Made by a program: the position numbers and the translations under genes. A stretch of DNA of 64,000 nucleotides from [Mycobacterium] crassicus (lineage in GTDB: Bacteria; Actinomycetota; Actinomycetes; Mycobacteriales; Mycobacteriaceae). The stretch lies in the NCBI RefSeq assembly GCF_020181615.1, contig NZ_CP084029.1, positions 3,826,800 to 3,890,799 of the forward strand, given 5' to 3'. Numbering within the stretch: the stretch's first letter is position 1; each line of letters opens with the position of its first letter. Of the stretch, positions 36,708 through 45,710 are shown piece after piece. Under the pieces are notes generated by a model. That model worked only from the letters and a program-made list of their open reading frames with translations. It was not told the origin of the DNA and did no database searches.

Positions 36708-37445
36708 GTGGCAAAGCAGCCCGTCGCGGAGAAGCGTCAGCGGCGCGAACGCGGATCCATCAACCCCGACGACATCATCGACGGCGCCTTCGAGCTCGCC
36801 GAGAAGATCGGCGTCGACAACCTGAGCATGCCGTTACTCGGCAAGCATCTCGGTGTCGGCGTGACGAGCATCTACTGGTACTTCCGCAAGAAGGACGAGC
36901 TGCTCAACGCGATGACCACCCGGGCCCTGCGCCAATACACGTTCGCCACCCCGTATGTGCAGGCCAAGGACTGGCGCCAAACCTTGAGCAACCACGCCCA
37001 CACCATGCGGACCACGTTCCTGGGCAACCCGATCCTGTGCGATCTGATCCTGATCCGGGCCGCCCTGAGCCCGCGGGCCGCGCAGCTCGGGGTTCAGGAG
37101 GTGGAGCGGGCGATCGCCAGCCTGGTGGAGGCCGGACTTTCGCCGCAGGACGCCTTCGACACCTACTCGACGATATCGGTGCACATCCGCGGATCGGTAG
37201 TGCTGCGAAGGCTTTACGAGAAGAACCAGGCCTCGGACGCCGAGGGCCCGTCCGGCTTCGAGGAGGCGCTGATCATCGATCCCGAGCTCACCCCGCTGCT
37301 GGCGCAGACCAACCGGCAGGGCCATCGGATCGGTGCGGCCGACGACGCCAACTTCGAATACGGCCTCAACTGCATCCTCGACCACGCCGAGCAACTGATC
37401 GAGGCCAACAGCAAGCCGTCGCGGCGCCGCTCCCGCGAGACCTGA
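36708..37445 (+). CDS. TetR-family transcriptional regulator
   Basis: The 245-residue protein has the TetR DNA-binding domain at about 20-65 (GVDNLSMPLLGKHLGVGVTS, then YWYFRKKDELLNAM) and an all-helical ligand domain. It starts with GTG 36708, preceded by GGAGG at 8 bases. It is the only TetR gene lying centrally in the island and has a TTACnGT repeat in its upstream region. I therefore propose it as the repressor of the seven-site regulon; acyl-CoA ligands are usual for such regulators. It is convergent with the thiolase gene. Confidence 0.88.
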   Translation: MAKQPVAEKRQRRERGSINPDDIIDGAFELAEKIGVDNLSMPLLGKHLGVGVTSIYWYFRKKDELLNAMTTRALRQYTFATPYVQAKDWRQTLSNHAHTMRTTFLGNPILCDLILIRAALSPRAAQLGVQEVERAIASLVEAGLSPQDAFDTYSTISVHIRGSVVLRRLYEKNQASDAEGPSGFEEALIIDPELTPLLAQTNRQGHRIGAADDANFEYGLNCILDHAEQLIEANSKPSRRRSRET

Positions 37446-37458
37446 TGGTGGCGTCCCG

Positions 37459-38634
37459 CTAGACCTCGATCACCACGGCGCCGCCCTGGCCGCCGCCGGC
37501 GCACATGGCCGCCACCCCGATACCGCCGCCGCGCCGTTTGAGCTCGTAGAGCAGGGTGGTCACCATCCGGGCGCCGGAGGCGGCGATCGGGTGGCCGAGG
37601 CTGCAGCCGCTGCCGGAGAAGTTCACCAGCTCCTCGTCGATGCCGTATTCCTTGCACGCGGCGATGGGCACCGAGGCGAAAGCCTCGTTGATCTCCCACA
37701 GCGCGACGTCGCCGACGGACAGCCCGGCCCGCTGCAGCACCTTGCCGATCACCTTGACGCCGCCGAGCCCGGTGTCACGCGGCGCGACACCGACCGAGCC
37801 CCAGGCCCTGACGGTGCCCATCACGTTCAGCCCCTTGTCTCGCGCGTAGTCCGCGTCGACGAGCGCGACCGCGGCCGCGGCATCGTTGGTGCCGCTGCTG
37901 TTGCCGGCGGTGATCGAGAATCCCTCGATCTCGGGGTGCAGCACCTTCAGGCCCGCCAGCTTCTCGGCGGTGGTGTCACGGCGCGGGAACTCATCGACAC
38001 TGAAGTCGATCACCGACCCGTCGGGCAGTTCGACCTTCAGCGGCACGATCTCGTCGACGAACTTGCCGGCGTCGATCGCGGCGATCGCGCGCTGATGGGA
38101 CCGCGCGGCCCAGGCGTCCATCTCCTCGCGGGTGATGCCCGCCGCCTGCGCGGTGTTCCAGCCCACCGTGATCGACATGTCGCGGGTGGGCGCATCGACC
38201 GTTTCCGGGTGCGTGGGCGGCATCCAGGGCTCGATGAACTTCAGCTCGGGCCCGGGGACCCGCCACTTCGTCAGCGGTGTCATCGACAGTGACTGCACGC
38301 CACCGGCGATCAGCACCCGCTCCATGCCGGAACCGATCTGGGCGGACGCGTTGCCGATCGCGGTCAGGCTGCCCGCACAGTGCCGGTTGACGGATTGCCC
38401 GGGAACGTCTTCCATGCCGCAGGCCGCAGCCGCGTAACGTGCCAGATCCCCACCGCCGTAATGCGACTCGGCGAAGATGATGTCGTCGATCGCGGCCGGG
38501 GCGATGCCGGCCCGGCGAACCACCTCCGGCAGCACCGTGGTGATCAGCGTCTCCGGCGGCGTGTTGACCAGGGTTCCCTTGAACGAGCGTCCGATGGCCG
38601 TCCGAACGGCACCGACGATGACAGGAGTAGGCAT
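37459..38634 (-). CDS. Acetyl-CoA acetyltransferase (thiolase), FadA type
   Basis: The 391-residue thiolase has all three catalytic elements: nucleophile Cys86 in NRHCAGS, His348 in GHPIAASG and the acid/base Cys378 in CAGGGQGG. It is thus the only fully active-looking classical thiolase in the window; the two SCPx-type genes are altered. It cleaves a 3-ketoacyl-CoA with CoA. It lies 14 bp after the crotonase gene and belongs to the operon 40234-37459, with site 7 upstream. Confidence 0.9.
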   Translation of the reverse strand: MPTPVIVGAVRTAIGRSFKGTLVNTPPETLITTVLPEVVRRAGIAPAAIDDIIFAESHYGGGDLARYAAAACGMEDVPGQSVNRHCAGSLTAIGNASAQIGSGMERVLIAGGVQSLSMTPLTKWRVPGPELKFIEPWMPPTHPETVDAPTRDMSITVGWNTAQAAGITREEMDAWAARSHQRAIAAIDAGKFVDEIVPLKVELPDGSVIDFSVDEFPRRDTTAEKLAGLKVLHPEIEGFSITAGNSSGTNDAAAAVALVDADYARDKGLNVMGTVRAWGSVGVAPRDTGLGGVKVIGKVLQRAGLSVGDVALWEINEAFASVPIAACKEYGIDEELVNFSGSGCSLGHPIAASGARMVTTLLYELKRRGGGIGVAAMCAGGGQGGAVVIEV

Positions 38635-38648
38635 GTTCAGACCTTACA

Positions 38649-39545
38649 TTAATCGTTGTTTTTGTAAAGGCTCGGCTCCGCTACGTGAAAGTGCTCGTCA
38701 CGCAGCCGAAACGCCTCCCGGGTTCCGTGCTGCGCCCGGGTCTTGACGAAGTTGAACTCCCCCGGCGCGAACTGCAGGTTGGTGCCGTAGGCGTGGAACA
38801 GGTAGCTGGCCACCTCTTCGCCCTGATACGCCTGACTCTGCTCGACGAGCCGGAAGGCCTCCTTGGCGATGACCACTCCGTCGGCCGGCATCTTCGCGGC
38901 CTTGCACGCCCAGTACCGCGCCCGCGCTGAAACCTCTGCGGGATCGCAGGTTTCGGTGAACACCCCCAGGTGCTCGACCGCCGCGGCGTCGATGATGTCG
39001 CCGGTCAGCAGCAGCCGCCGCGCCAGTACCGGCCCCAGGCGATGGAAGAACATGTGCAGGCTGCCCAGCGCCGGACCCAGGAACCGGGTCGCCGGCATGC
39101 CGATCCTGGTGTCGCGGGCGATCACCGAAATGTCGGTCATCAGCGCCATCTCGAAGCCGCCACCCAATGCGTAGCCGCTGATCTCCCCCACCGTGACCTT
39201 CGGAAAGCCCATCAGATTGTGGTAGAAGCCGAACGAACGGCGATCCACCGCGAGGCGGCGGCGCTGACTCGGTCGGCCCTTGTCCGCGGATTTCTCGCCG
39301 CCCTCGCCGTACCAGCCGTATGCGTTGTTCATATCGGCACCGGTGGAAAACACGCCCTCGGCGCCGCGCAACAGCACCACGACGACGTCATCGTCATCAG
39401 CGACCCGGTCCAGGAAGCGAGCGATCGAGTCGCGCATCGCGGCGTCGTAGGAGTTGCGCCGGCCCGGATTGTTCAGGGTGATCGTGGCGATCCGCCCGTC
39501 GGGATCGACGTCGAAGAGCACCCGGTCGTCGCCTGCGTCGCTCAT
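38649..39545 (-). CDS. Enoyl-CoA hydratase/isomerase family protein
   Basis: The 298-residue crotonase is longer than usual. It has LNNPGRRNSY, STGADM (oxyanion loop), GYALGGGFEMAL with one catalytic Glu, but MPATRFLG where the second Glu would be. An insert rich in Arg and Lys (about 85-100) and a 40-residue C-terminal extension are unusual. Its ATG overlaps the thioesterase stop (ATGA), and the thiolase gene follows. Confidence 0.84.
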   Translation of the reverse strand: MSDAGDDRVLFDVDPDGRIATITLNNPGRRNSYDAAMRDSIARFLDRVADDDDVVVVLLRGAEGVFSTGADMNNAYGWYGEGGEKSADKGRPSQRRRLAVDRRSFGFYHNLMGFPKVTVGEISGYALGGGFEMALMTDISVIARDTRIGMPATRFLGPALGSLHMFFHRLGPVLARRLLLTGDIIDAAAVEHLGVFTETCDPAEVSARARYWACKAAKMPADGVVIAKEAFRLVEQSQAYQGEEVASYLFHAYGTNLQFAPGEFNFVKTRAQHGTREAFRLRDEHFHVAEPSLYKNND

Positions 39546-40234
39546 CGCTGGGGCTCCTCACGTCTGCGGCCGAATCGATTGGCACTCACCTGCTCCGGCG
39601 GCATCGCCGCAGTGGTCACCTCGCCGGTACACAGCACCTCGCCGCGATACGACAGCCGCGCGGTGGACGCGAGTCCCCGCTCGACCTCGGTCCGCGCGAT
39701 ATCGAAGTCCAGTTCGGTGAGCACGGGCGTCGGGCGGCGGTAGGTGACCAACAGTGATCGGGTGCGCCCGGCCAGGCCTGCCGCGCAACTCTGATGCTGG
39801 GTCACGCAGTCGAAGAACACCCCGAGGAAGCCGCCGTGCACCAATCCCGGCGGCCCTTCGTAGGCCAGGCCGAATGTGACTCGCCCGGAGGCCGTCTCGG
39901 CATCCAGGTGGTCGAACTCATACTCGGGAAAGCAGGGGTTGTACGACCCGACGTCGAACGCGTGGTTGAGGTAGACCCGGCCGCTGTCGGCCGACTCGAG
40001 GCGGGGTGTCGCGTCGACCGGGGCAGCCGTAGCCAGTTCGCGCTCCCAGTCGGCGAATCGCGCCACCATGTCATCGACCACCGGGTGGGGGTGCTCCAGT
40101 GCGAGCAGCAGTCCGGTCAGTCGCCGCATGGCACCGGCCGCCGCGACGGTCTGCGCATGCGGCGATTCACCGAACCGGCCGGCGCCGCCGTCGACTGAGG
40201 CGCCCGATATGCCCGTGCCGCCCGAACCCGTCAT
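39542..40234 (-). CDS. PaaI-type hotdog thioesterase
   Basis: The 230-residue protein has a C-terminal hotdog domain with the motif GPPGLVHGGFLGVFFDCV, in which HGG and the following acid mark the active site of the PaaI/acyl-CoA thioesterase group. The N-terminal 80 residues form a helical extension. ATG 40234 has GGAGAAGAGG upstream; a GTG five codons earlier is the alternative. It is the first gene of the operon and divergent from the crotonase/FadD operon over a palindromic site. Confidence 0.8.
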   Translation of the reverse strand: MTGSGGTGISGASVDGGAGRFGESPHAQTVAAAGAMRRLTGLLLALEHPHPVVDDMVARFADWERELATAAPVDATPRLESADSGRVYLNHAFDVGSYNPCFPEYEFDHLDAETASGRVTFGLAYEGPPGLVHGGFLGVFFDCVTQHQSCAAGLAGRTRSLLVTYRRPTPVLTELDFDIARTEVERGLASTARLSYRGEVLCTGEVTTAAMPPEQVSANRFGRRREEPQR

Positions 40235-40260
40235 ACGCCTCTTCTCCACCGAACGCGCTA

Positions 40261-40289
40261 ATCGTATAGCCTACTGTAGCTATAACGAT
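40261..40289. promoter_or_regulatory. Putative operator, palindrome with TTACnGT-like repeat (site 7)
   Basis: The region has an inverted repeat ATCGT-ATAGC ... GCTAT-AACGAT around CTACTGTA. Within it, CTACTGT-AGCTA-TAACGAT (40271-40289) fits the shared 19-bp pattern loosely. It lies 26 bp from the thioesterase start and 25 bp from the crotonase start, between two divergent operons. Confidence 0.5.
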
Positions 40290-40314
40290 ATAGCTTTGAA
40301 GGGTGGTTACCACC

Positions 40315-41121
40315 GTGGCCGATTCCCCCGATGCCGGGTCAGTGACGGTGCTGCGTGACGGACCGCTGCTCCGGCTCACCCTGGCCCGGCCGGATCGCCG
40401 CAATGCGCTGAGCCCGCCGATGACCGCCACGCTGGTCGAGGCACTCACCGCGGCGGCCTCCGACGACACTCTGCGCGCCATCCATGTCCGGGGTTCCGGC
40501 GACGACTTCTGTGCCGGCTCGGATTGGGTCGCCGCCAATGCGGGTGACCGGCGTCCCCGCACCGGCGATCTGGTCCGGCGTATCCCACAGGCCGCCCACC
40601 GGGTGATCGAACTGCTGCACACCATCGCGCTGCCGGTGGTGTGCAGCGTGCGGGGCCGGGCAGTCGGATTGGGCTGCAACCTGGCGCTGGCCGCCGACTT
40701 CACCATCGCGGCGACCGACGCCGTCTTCTGGGAGCCGTTCCTGGCCCGCGGATTCAGCCCCGACTCGGGCTCCACCTGGCTGTTGCCGCGGCTGGTCGGG
40801 CTGGCGCGGGCCCGGCGGATGCTGCTGCTCGGCGAGAAGGTCGACGGCGCCCGCGCCGAGGAATGGGGGCTGATCCATCAGGCGGTGCCACCGGCCGAGG
40901 TTGACTCAGCCACCGAGGAACTGCTGGCGCGGTTGGCCGACGGACCCACGGTCGCCATCGGTCTGACCAAGCAGGCGCTGCACTACGGGCAGGCGGCGAC
41001 GCTGCCCCAGGCCATGACCCAGGAGCTGTTCAATCTCGAACTGAGCTGCCGAACAGCGGATTTCAAAGAAGGTCTGGCCGCGTTCGGACAGCGGCGCCCA
41101 CCGGAATTCACCGGCCGCTGA
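40315..41121 (+). CDS. Enoyl-CoA hydratase/isomerase family protein (crotonase 1 of 3)
   Basis: The 268-residue crotonase has LARPDRRNALS, GDDFCAGSDW (oxyanion loop) and the isomerase-like FSPDSGSTW. The first hydratase Glu is replaced (GLGCNL); the Asp in SPDSG is typical of PaaG-like isomerases. GTG 40315 was chosen because AAGGGTGG is eight bases upstream; GTG 40303 is in frame as well. It is the first gene of a seven-gene operon to 48086. Confidence 0.83.
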   Translation: MADSPDAGSVTVLRDGPLLRLTLARPDRRNALSPPMTATLVEALTAAASDDTLRAIHVRGSGDDFCAGSDWVAANAGDRRPRTGDLVRRIPQAAHRVIELLHTIALPVVCSVRGRAVGLGCNLALAADFTIAATDAVFWEPFLARGFSPDSGSTWLLPRLVGLARARRMLLLGEKVDGARAEEWGLIHQAVPPAEVDSATEELLARLADGPTVAIGLTKQALHYGQAATLPQAMTQELFNLELSCRTADFKEGLAAFGQRRPPEFTGR

Positions 41122-41139
41122 GAAGGAAAAGGACCGCCG

Positions 41140-41946
41140 ATGCCGACGTTCGACACCATCGATTACGAGCTGGCCGGGCACACCGCCACGATCACCCTGA
41201 ACCGCCCGGAGGCACTCAACGCGCTGAGCCCACACATGGTCACCGAACTGCGGGCCGCCTACGCCGAGGCCGAGAACGACGACCGGGTGTGGCTGCTGAT
41301 CGTCACCGGCAACGGGCGGGCGTTCTGCACCGGTGCCGACGTCAAGGAGATCCCCGGCGACGGCAAGGTCATCAACGAACGGCCGTACCTGTCGACCTAC
41401 GAGCAGTGGGAGGCCCCGCAGGAGGGCACCCCGCCGTTCCGGACCATGGCCAAGCCGGTGTTGGCGGCGATCAACGGAATCTGTTGCGGCGCAGGACTGG
41501 ACTGGGTGACCACCGGCGACATCGTGATCGCCTCGGACCGGGCGACCTTCTTCGATCCGCACGTCTCGATCGGATTGGTCGCCGGACGCGAGGTGGTGCG
41601 GTTGGCCCGGGTACTGCCCCGCTCGGTCGCCCTGCGGATGGCGATGATGGGCCGCCACGAGCGGATGGACGCCCACCGCGCCTACGAACTCGGCATGATC
41701 AGCGAAGTCGTCGACCACGACCGTCTGCTGGAACGCGCCCATGAGATCGCCGACGTGGTGAACTCCAACGCACCACTGGCCGTGCGCGGAACGCGCCTGG
41801 CGATCCTCAAGGGACTGGATCTGCCACTGCACGAGGCGGAGATGCTCGCCGAGGCGTTCCGGGAACGCAACCTGCACACCGCCGATTCCCTGGAGGGCCC
41901 ACAGGCGTTCGTGGAGAAGCGGGCGCCGGAATGGCAATGCCGATGA
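41140..41946 (+). CDS. Enoyl-CoA hydratase/isomerase family protein (crotonase 2 of 3)
   Basis: The 268-residue crotonase has LNRPEALNALS, GRAFCTGADVKE (oxyanion loop) and a C-terminal FVEKRAPEW. In the catalytic positions it has GAGLDW and FFDPHVSIGL, so the two glutamates are replaced by Asp and His. The same FF-D-x-HVS stretch occurs in crotonase 3, so the two share a modified active site. AAGGAAAAGG lies upstream of the ATG. It follows crotonase 1 by 18 bp and overlaps crotonase 3. Confidence 0.84.
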   Translation: MPTFDTIDYELAGHTATITLNRPEALNALSPHMVTELRAAYAEAENDDRVWLLIVTGNGRAFCTGADVKEIPGDGKVINERPYLSTYEQWEAPQEGTPPFRTMAKPVLAAINGICCGAGLDWVTTGDIVIASDRATFFDPHVSIGLVAGREVVRLARVLPRSVALRMAMMGRHERMDAHRAYELGMISEVVDHDRLLERAHEIADVVNSNAPLAVRGTRLAILKGLDLPLHEAEMLAEAFRERNLHTADSLEGPQAFVEKRAPEWQCR

Positions 41947-42743
41947 AAGCGATGAAGCCGATGACCTTCGAGACGATCCTGCTCGACGTCGACCCCGCCG
42001 ACCACGTCGCCACCATCACCCTGAACCGGCCGGAACGGCTCAACGCGTTCAACCGCACCATGTGCGAGGAGATGATCGCGGCCTGGCGCCTGGTCAAACA
42101 CGACGAGTCCGTCCATGCCGTGGTGCTGCGCGGCGCCGGGGATCGGGCGTTCAGTGCCGGCCTGGATGTCAAGACGCCCTACGGACAGCCCGACAACGTC
42201 TGGAACCACGAGGATCCCGGCGAGGCCCTCAGTCCCAAGTGGCAGAAGATGTTCAAACCGGTCATCTGCGCGGTGCAGGGCATGTGCACGGCGGGTGCGT
42301 TCTACTTCGTCAACGAGTCCGATGTGGTGATCTGCTCGACCGACGCGACGTTCTTCGACTCCCACGTCTCGGCCGGGCTGGTCTGCGCCCTGGAGCCGAT
42401 CGGGCTGATGCGCCGGATCGGGCTGGGTGAGACGCTGCGGATCGCACTGGCGGGCAACGACGAACGCGTCGGCGCGGACACCGCATTGCGTATCGGTCTG
42501 GTATCGGAAGTCGTAGCACGCGAACACCTCTGGGCACGCGCCCACGAGATCGCGGCCGGTATCGCGGCCAAGCCGCCGGCGGCGACGCAGGGCACGGTGA
42601 AGGCGATCTGGGAATCACTGGACAAGCCGTACCGGGCCGCACTGGACCAGGGCCTGATCTACACCCGGCTGGGCAACCCCCTGGGCAAGGCCGAACTCGA
42701 CGCGCAGCCACCCCGGCCGGCGGTCCCGCCACGGATCCGTTGA
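41943..42743 (+). CDS. Enoyl-CoA hydratase/isomerase family protein (crotonase 3 of 3)
   Basis: The 266-residue crotonase starts at ATG 41943, which overlaps the stop of crotonase 2 (ATGA); other in-frame ATGs lie at 41931 and 41937. It has LNRPERLNAFN and RAFSAGLDVKTPYG. The catalytic positions read AGAFYF and FFDSHVSAGL, so both classical glutamates are absent. It is related to crotonase 2 through the shared FF-D-x-HVS stretch. The two may act as one hetero-oligomer or on consecutive intermediates. Confidence 0.84.
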   Translation: MKAMKPMTFETILLDVDPADHVATITLNRPERLNAFNRTMCEEMIAAWRLVKHDESVHAVVLRGAGDRAFSAGLDVKTPYGQPDNVWNHEDPGEALSPKWQKMFKPVICAVQGMCTAGAFYFVNESDVVICSTDATFFDSHVSAGLVCALEPIGLMRRIGLGETLRIALAGNDERVGADTALRIGLVSEVVAREHLWARAHEIAAGIAAKPPAATQGTVKAIWESLDKPYRAALDQGLIYTRLGNPLGKAELDAQPPRPAVPPRIR

Positions 42744-44200
42744 TGGCGCATCCGCTGAGCCAGCGCATCGCCGCGGTGCTGGATCTGGCACCCCGGGCGC
42801 CGGCAGTCGAATACGAAGGCCGGTGGTACACCTGGACGCAGCTGGGCGACATGGCGCGGGCGATCGCCGCGGTGACCGAACCCGGCGGTCGGGTCGGAAT
42901 CCTGTTGCGCAACCGGCCGGCCCACGCGGCCGCCCTGCTGGGGGTGTTGTTGGCCGGGGGTTGTGTGGTGGTGATCAATCCGTCCCGCGGCGGCGACCGC
43001 ACCCGCGCCGATATCGCCGCACTTGACCTGCCGGTGATCATCGGTGAGCCCGATGATCTGGCCGCCCTGGTCACCGCGACACCGTCCACCACGATGGTGG
43101 CCGTCACCGACGTGACCGGGCAGCCGCAGATCACCCAGGCCACCGCACCCCGTGCGGATGCCGGGCGACCCGGTGTCGCGGTCTGGATGCTGACCAGCGG
43201 AACGACCGGCCCCCCAAAGCGCGTCGACCTGCGCTACGACATGCTGGCGCACAGTGTGATCGGCTCCCCGCAGCCACCGGAACAGCCGCGCACCGGGGTC
43301 GCGATCGTCAACTCGCCACTGGTGCACATCGGCGGCGTCTACCGGATTCTGCAGTGCGTCGCCGAGGCGAGATCATTTGTGCTGCTGGATCGGTTTGATC
43401 TGGATCGGTGGGCGGCCGCGGTACGCGCGTATCGACCCAAGGCGGTGTCACTGGTCCCGGCAGCGCTGCGCATGGTGCTGCACTCCACGCTGACCCGCGA
43501 GGACCTCTCCAGCATCCGCGCCGTCACCTCGGGAACCGCGCCGCTGTCCGCCGACGACGCCGACGCGTTCACCACCAGGTTCGGTATCCCGGTGCTGACC
43601 TCCTACGCTGCCACTGAGTTCGGCGGCGGGGTGGCCGGCTGGTCGCTGAGCGACTACCAGCAGTTCTGGAAAGACAAGCGTGGCAGCGTGGGCCGGGCGA
43701 GCCTGGGGGCGCAGCTGCGGGTGGTCGGCGACGACGGTGCGCCGCTCGGCCCCGATCAACCTGGGCTGCTGGAGGTCAAGCCGGGCCAGCTCGGGCCCAA
43801 CGCGGACTGGATGCGCACCACCGACCTGGCCCGCATCGACACCGACGGCTTTCTGTGGATCCTGGGCCGGGCCGATCAGGCCATCATCCGCGGCGGGTTC
43901 AAGGTGATGCCCGACGATGTGCGCGTCGCACTGGAGGCGCATCCGGCGGTCAAGGGCGCTGCGGTGGTAGGGCGCGCCGATGATCGCCTCGGCCAGACCC
44001 CGGTGGCGGCGGTCGAACTGCGCTCCGGGGCCCACACCGACGCCGGCGCCCTGGTGGAATTCCTGGGCACCCGGCTGGCGCGCTACGAAATCCCCACCGC
44101 CATCGCGATCGTCGACGCCATCCCGCGCACATCCTCGGGCAAGGCCGACCTCAACGCCGTGCGCCAGCTGATCGGTGCGCAGGGTGAGCATGTCCGCTGA
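42743..44200 (+). CDS. Acyl-CoA synthetase (FadD), first of three in tandem
   Basis: The 485-residue AMP-forming ligase has LTSGTTGPPKRV (P-loop), SYAATEFGGG, RTTDLARID and PRTSSGKADLN near the C-terminus. It is shorter than the FadD19-like enzymes and only distantly related to the next two FadD proteins. The P-loop has Arg where Gly follows PK in most members (PKRV). The ATG overlaps the stop of crotonase 3 by one base. The substrate is probably a small or ring-derived acid. Confidence 0.85.
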   Translation: MAHPLSQRIAAVLDLAPRAPAVEYEGRWYTWTQLGDMARAIAAVTEPGGRVGILLRNRPAHAAALLGVLLAGGCVVVINPSRGGDRTRADIAALDLPVIIGEPDDLAALVTATPSTTMVAVTDVTGQPQITQATAPRADAGRPGVAVWMLTSGTTGPPKRVDLRYDMLAHSVIGSPQPPEQPRTGVAIVNSPLVHIGGVYRILQCVAEARSFVLLDRFDLDRWAAAVRAYRPKAVSLVPAALRMVLHSTLTREDLSSIRAVTSGTAPLSADDADAFTTRFGIPVLTSYAATEFGGGVAGWSLSDYQQFWKDKRGSVGRASLGAQLRVVGDDGAPLGPDQPGLLEVKPGQLGPNADWMRTTDLARIDTDGFLWILGRADQAIIRGGFKVMPDDVRVALEAHPAVKGAAVVGRADDRLGQTPVAAVELRSGAHTDAGALVEFLGTRLARYEIPTAIAIVDAIPRTSSGKADLNAVRQLIGAQGEHVR

Positions 44201-45710
44201 CACACTGCCGCAGATCTGGCGTGCCCAGGCCGGGTCGCAGAGCCCCCTGCTGATCTGCGACTCCGAGCGGATCAGCTACGCGCAGGCCGACCACCGCTCG
44301 GCGTTGTTGGCCCGCCGGCTGATCGCCCTCGGGGTGGGCCGGGGCAGCCACGTCGGGTTGCTGTATCCCAACGGGGCGGCGTTCGTGGTCGCCATGCTGG
44401 CCGCCACGCGCATCGGCGCGGTGGTGGTCCCGTTTCCCACCTTCGCCACCGTGCCGGAACTGCGTTTCCAGCTCAGCCACGCCGATGTGCAGGTGCTGCT
44501 GACCGCCGAGTCCTACCGTTCCCACGACTACCGGAAGCGGATCTCCGAGGCGCTCGATGACGTCGCCATCGATTGCGGTGAAGTGCTTTTCAGCCTTCAT
44601 GCTCCGCAGCTGCGCCGGGTGATCTTCGACGCCGACGGGCCGTGCGCCGACATCGCCGCTCCCGAACTGCTGACCGCGCTGGAGACCGACGTCGACGGCA
44701 GCGATCCGTTGGTGATCATCTACACCTCGGGCTCGTCGGGAACCCCCAAAGGTGTGCTGCACACCCACGCCGGACTACTCGGCCATCAGCGCTACCTCAA
44801 CGAGTTCTGCGGAATCACGTCCGCTGACATACATTTCAGCAACTCGCCGTTCTTCTGGGTCGGGGGCTTCGCGTTCGCGCTGTTGGGCACCGTGCTGGCC
44901 GGATCGACCCTGCTGTGCTCCAATGCCACCGACCCCGGCGAAACCCTGGATCTGCTGGAGGCCGAGAGACCCACCTTGGCAAACGGTTTCGCCAGCGGCG
45001 TCGCCGGACTCATTCACCACCCGAGCCTGGGTGCACGGGATCTGTCGAGCGTGCGCCGTGGCAACCTGTACCCGATCATGGCGCCCGACGTGCGGCCTGA
45101 CGACCCCGGGTTGCGGCACGGCATGCTCGGGATGACCGAGACCGGCGGCCCGGTGCTGCTCAGCGATGACGTCACCGACCAGCCCGAGCACCGGCGCGGC
45201 AGCTTCGGCAAGCCGGCGCCGGGGATCGAGTGCCGGGTCGACGACGGCGAGCTGTTGATCCGCGGGCGCCATGTGATGCAGCGCTATCACCGGCGCAGCC
45301 GCGAGGAATGCTTCGACGCCGACGGCTGGTTCCACACCGGGGATCAGGTCCGCACCGATGCCGACGGCTTCTACTACTTTCTGGGCCGCCGCGACGCCAT
45401 GATCAAGACCGCCGGCGCCAATGTCTCCCCGGCCGAAGTGGAGCGCGCGATCGCCAAGGCCACCGGCGGCGTCACCGCCCACGTGATCGGCATTCCCGAC
45501 CCGGACCGCGGCCAGGTGGTGGCGGCCGTGCTGGTGGGGGCCGGCACCGACACCGGTGCACTGCGCGAGCTGCTGCGCGCGGAGCTCTCGGCGTACAAGA
45601 TCCCCCGCCTGTTCACCACGGTGGCGCCCGGAGCGGTTCCACTGCTGTCCAGCGGCAAAATCGATCTGCGCCGACTGGCCGACCTGTTCGCGGCGGTGCC
45701 GAATGCCTGA
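44190..45710 (+). CDS. Acyl-CoA synthetase (FadD), second of three in tandem
   Basis: The 506-residue ligase has YTSGSSGTPKGVLHTH (P-loop), SPFFWVGGFAF, LGMTETGGPV, TGDQVRTDADGF and SSGKIDLRRL. It shares the FFWVGGF stretch with the third FadD, so these two are paralogs from a duplication. ATG 44190 overlaps the previous gene by 11 bases. The subfamily places an aromatic residue in the acyl pocket region, but the substrate is not predictable by eye. Confidence 0.86.
   Translation: MSADTLPQIWRAQAGSQSPLLICDSERISYAQADHRSALLARRLIALGVGRGSHVGLLYPNGAAFVVAMLAATRIGAVVVPFPTFATVPELRFQLSHADVQVLLTAESYRSHDYRKRISEALDDVAIDCGEVLFSLHAPQLRRVIFDADGPCADIAAPELLTALETDVDGSDPLVIIYTSGSSGTPKGVLHTHAGLLGHQRYLNEFCGITSADIHFSNSPFFWVGGFAFALLGTVLAGSTLLCSNATDPGETLDLLEAERPTLANGFASGVAGLIHHPSLGARDLSSVRRGNLYPIMAPDVRPDDPGLRHGMLGMTETGGPVLLSDDVTDQPEHRRGSFGKPAPGIECRVDDGELLIRGRHVMQRYHRRSREECFDADGWFHTGDQVRTDADGFYYFLGRRDAMIKTAGANVSPAEVERAIAKATGGVTAHVIGIPDPDRGQVVAAVLVGAGTDTGALRELLRAELSAYKIPRLFTTVAPGAVPLLSSGKIDLRRLADLFAAVPNA

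Noticed and set aside
38642..38670. Imperfect inverted repeat CCTTAC ... GTAAAGG before the thiolase gene
   Set aside because: It lies in a 14-bp gap inside an operon, spans the end of the upstream crotonase gene, and the arms are unequal; it fits the TTACnGT pattern poorly.
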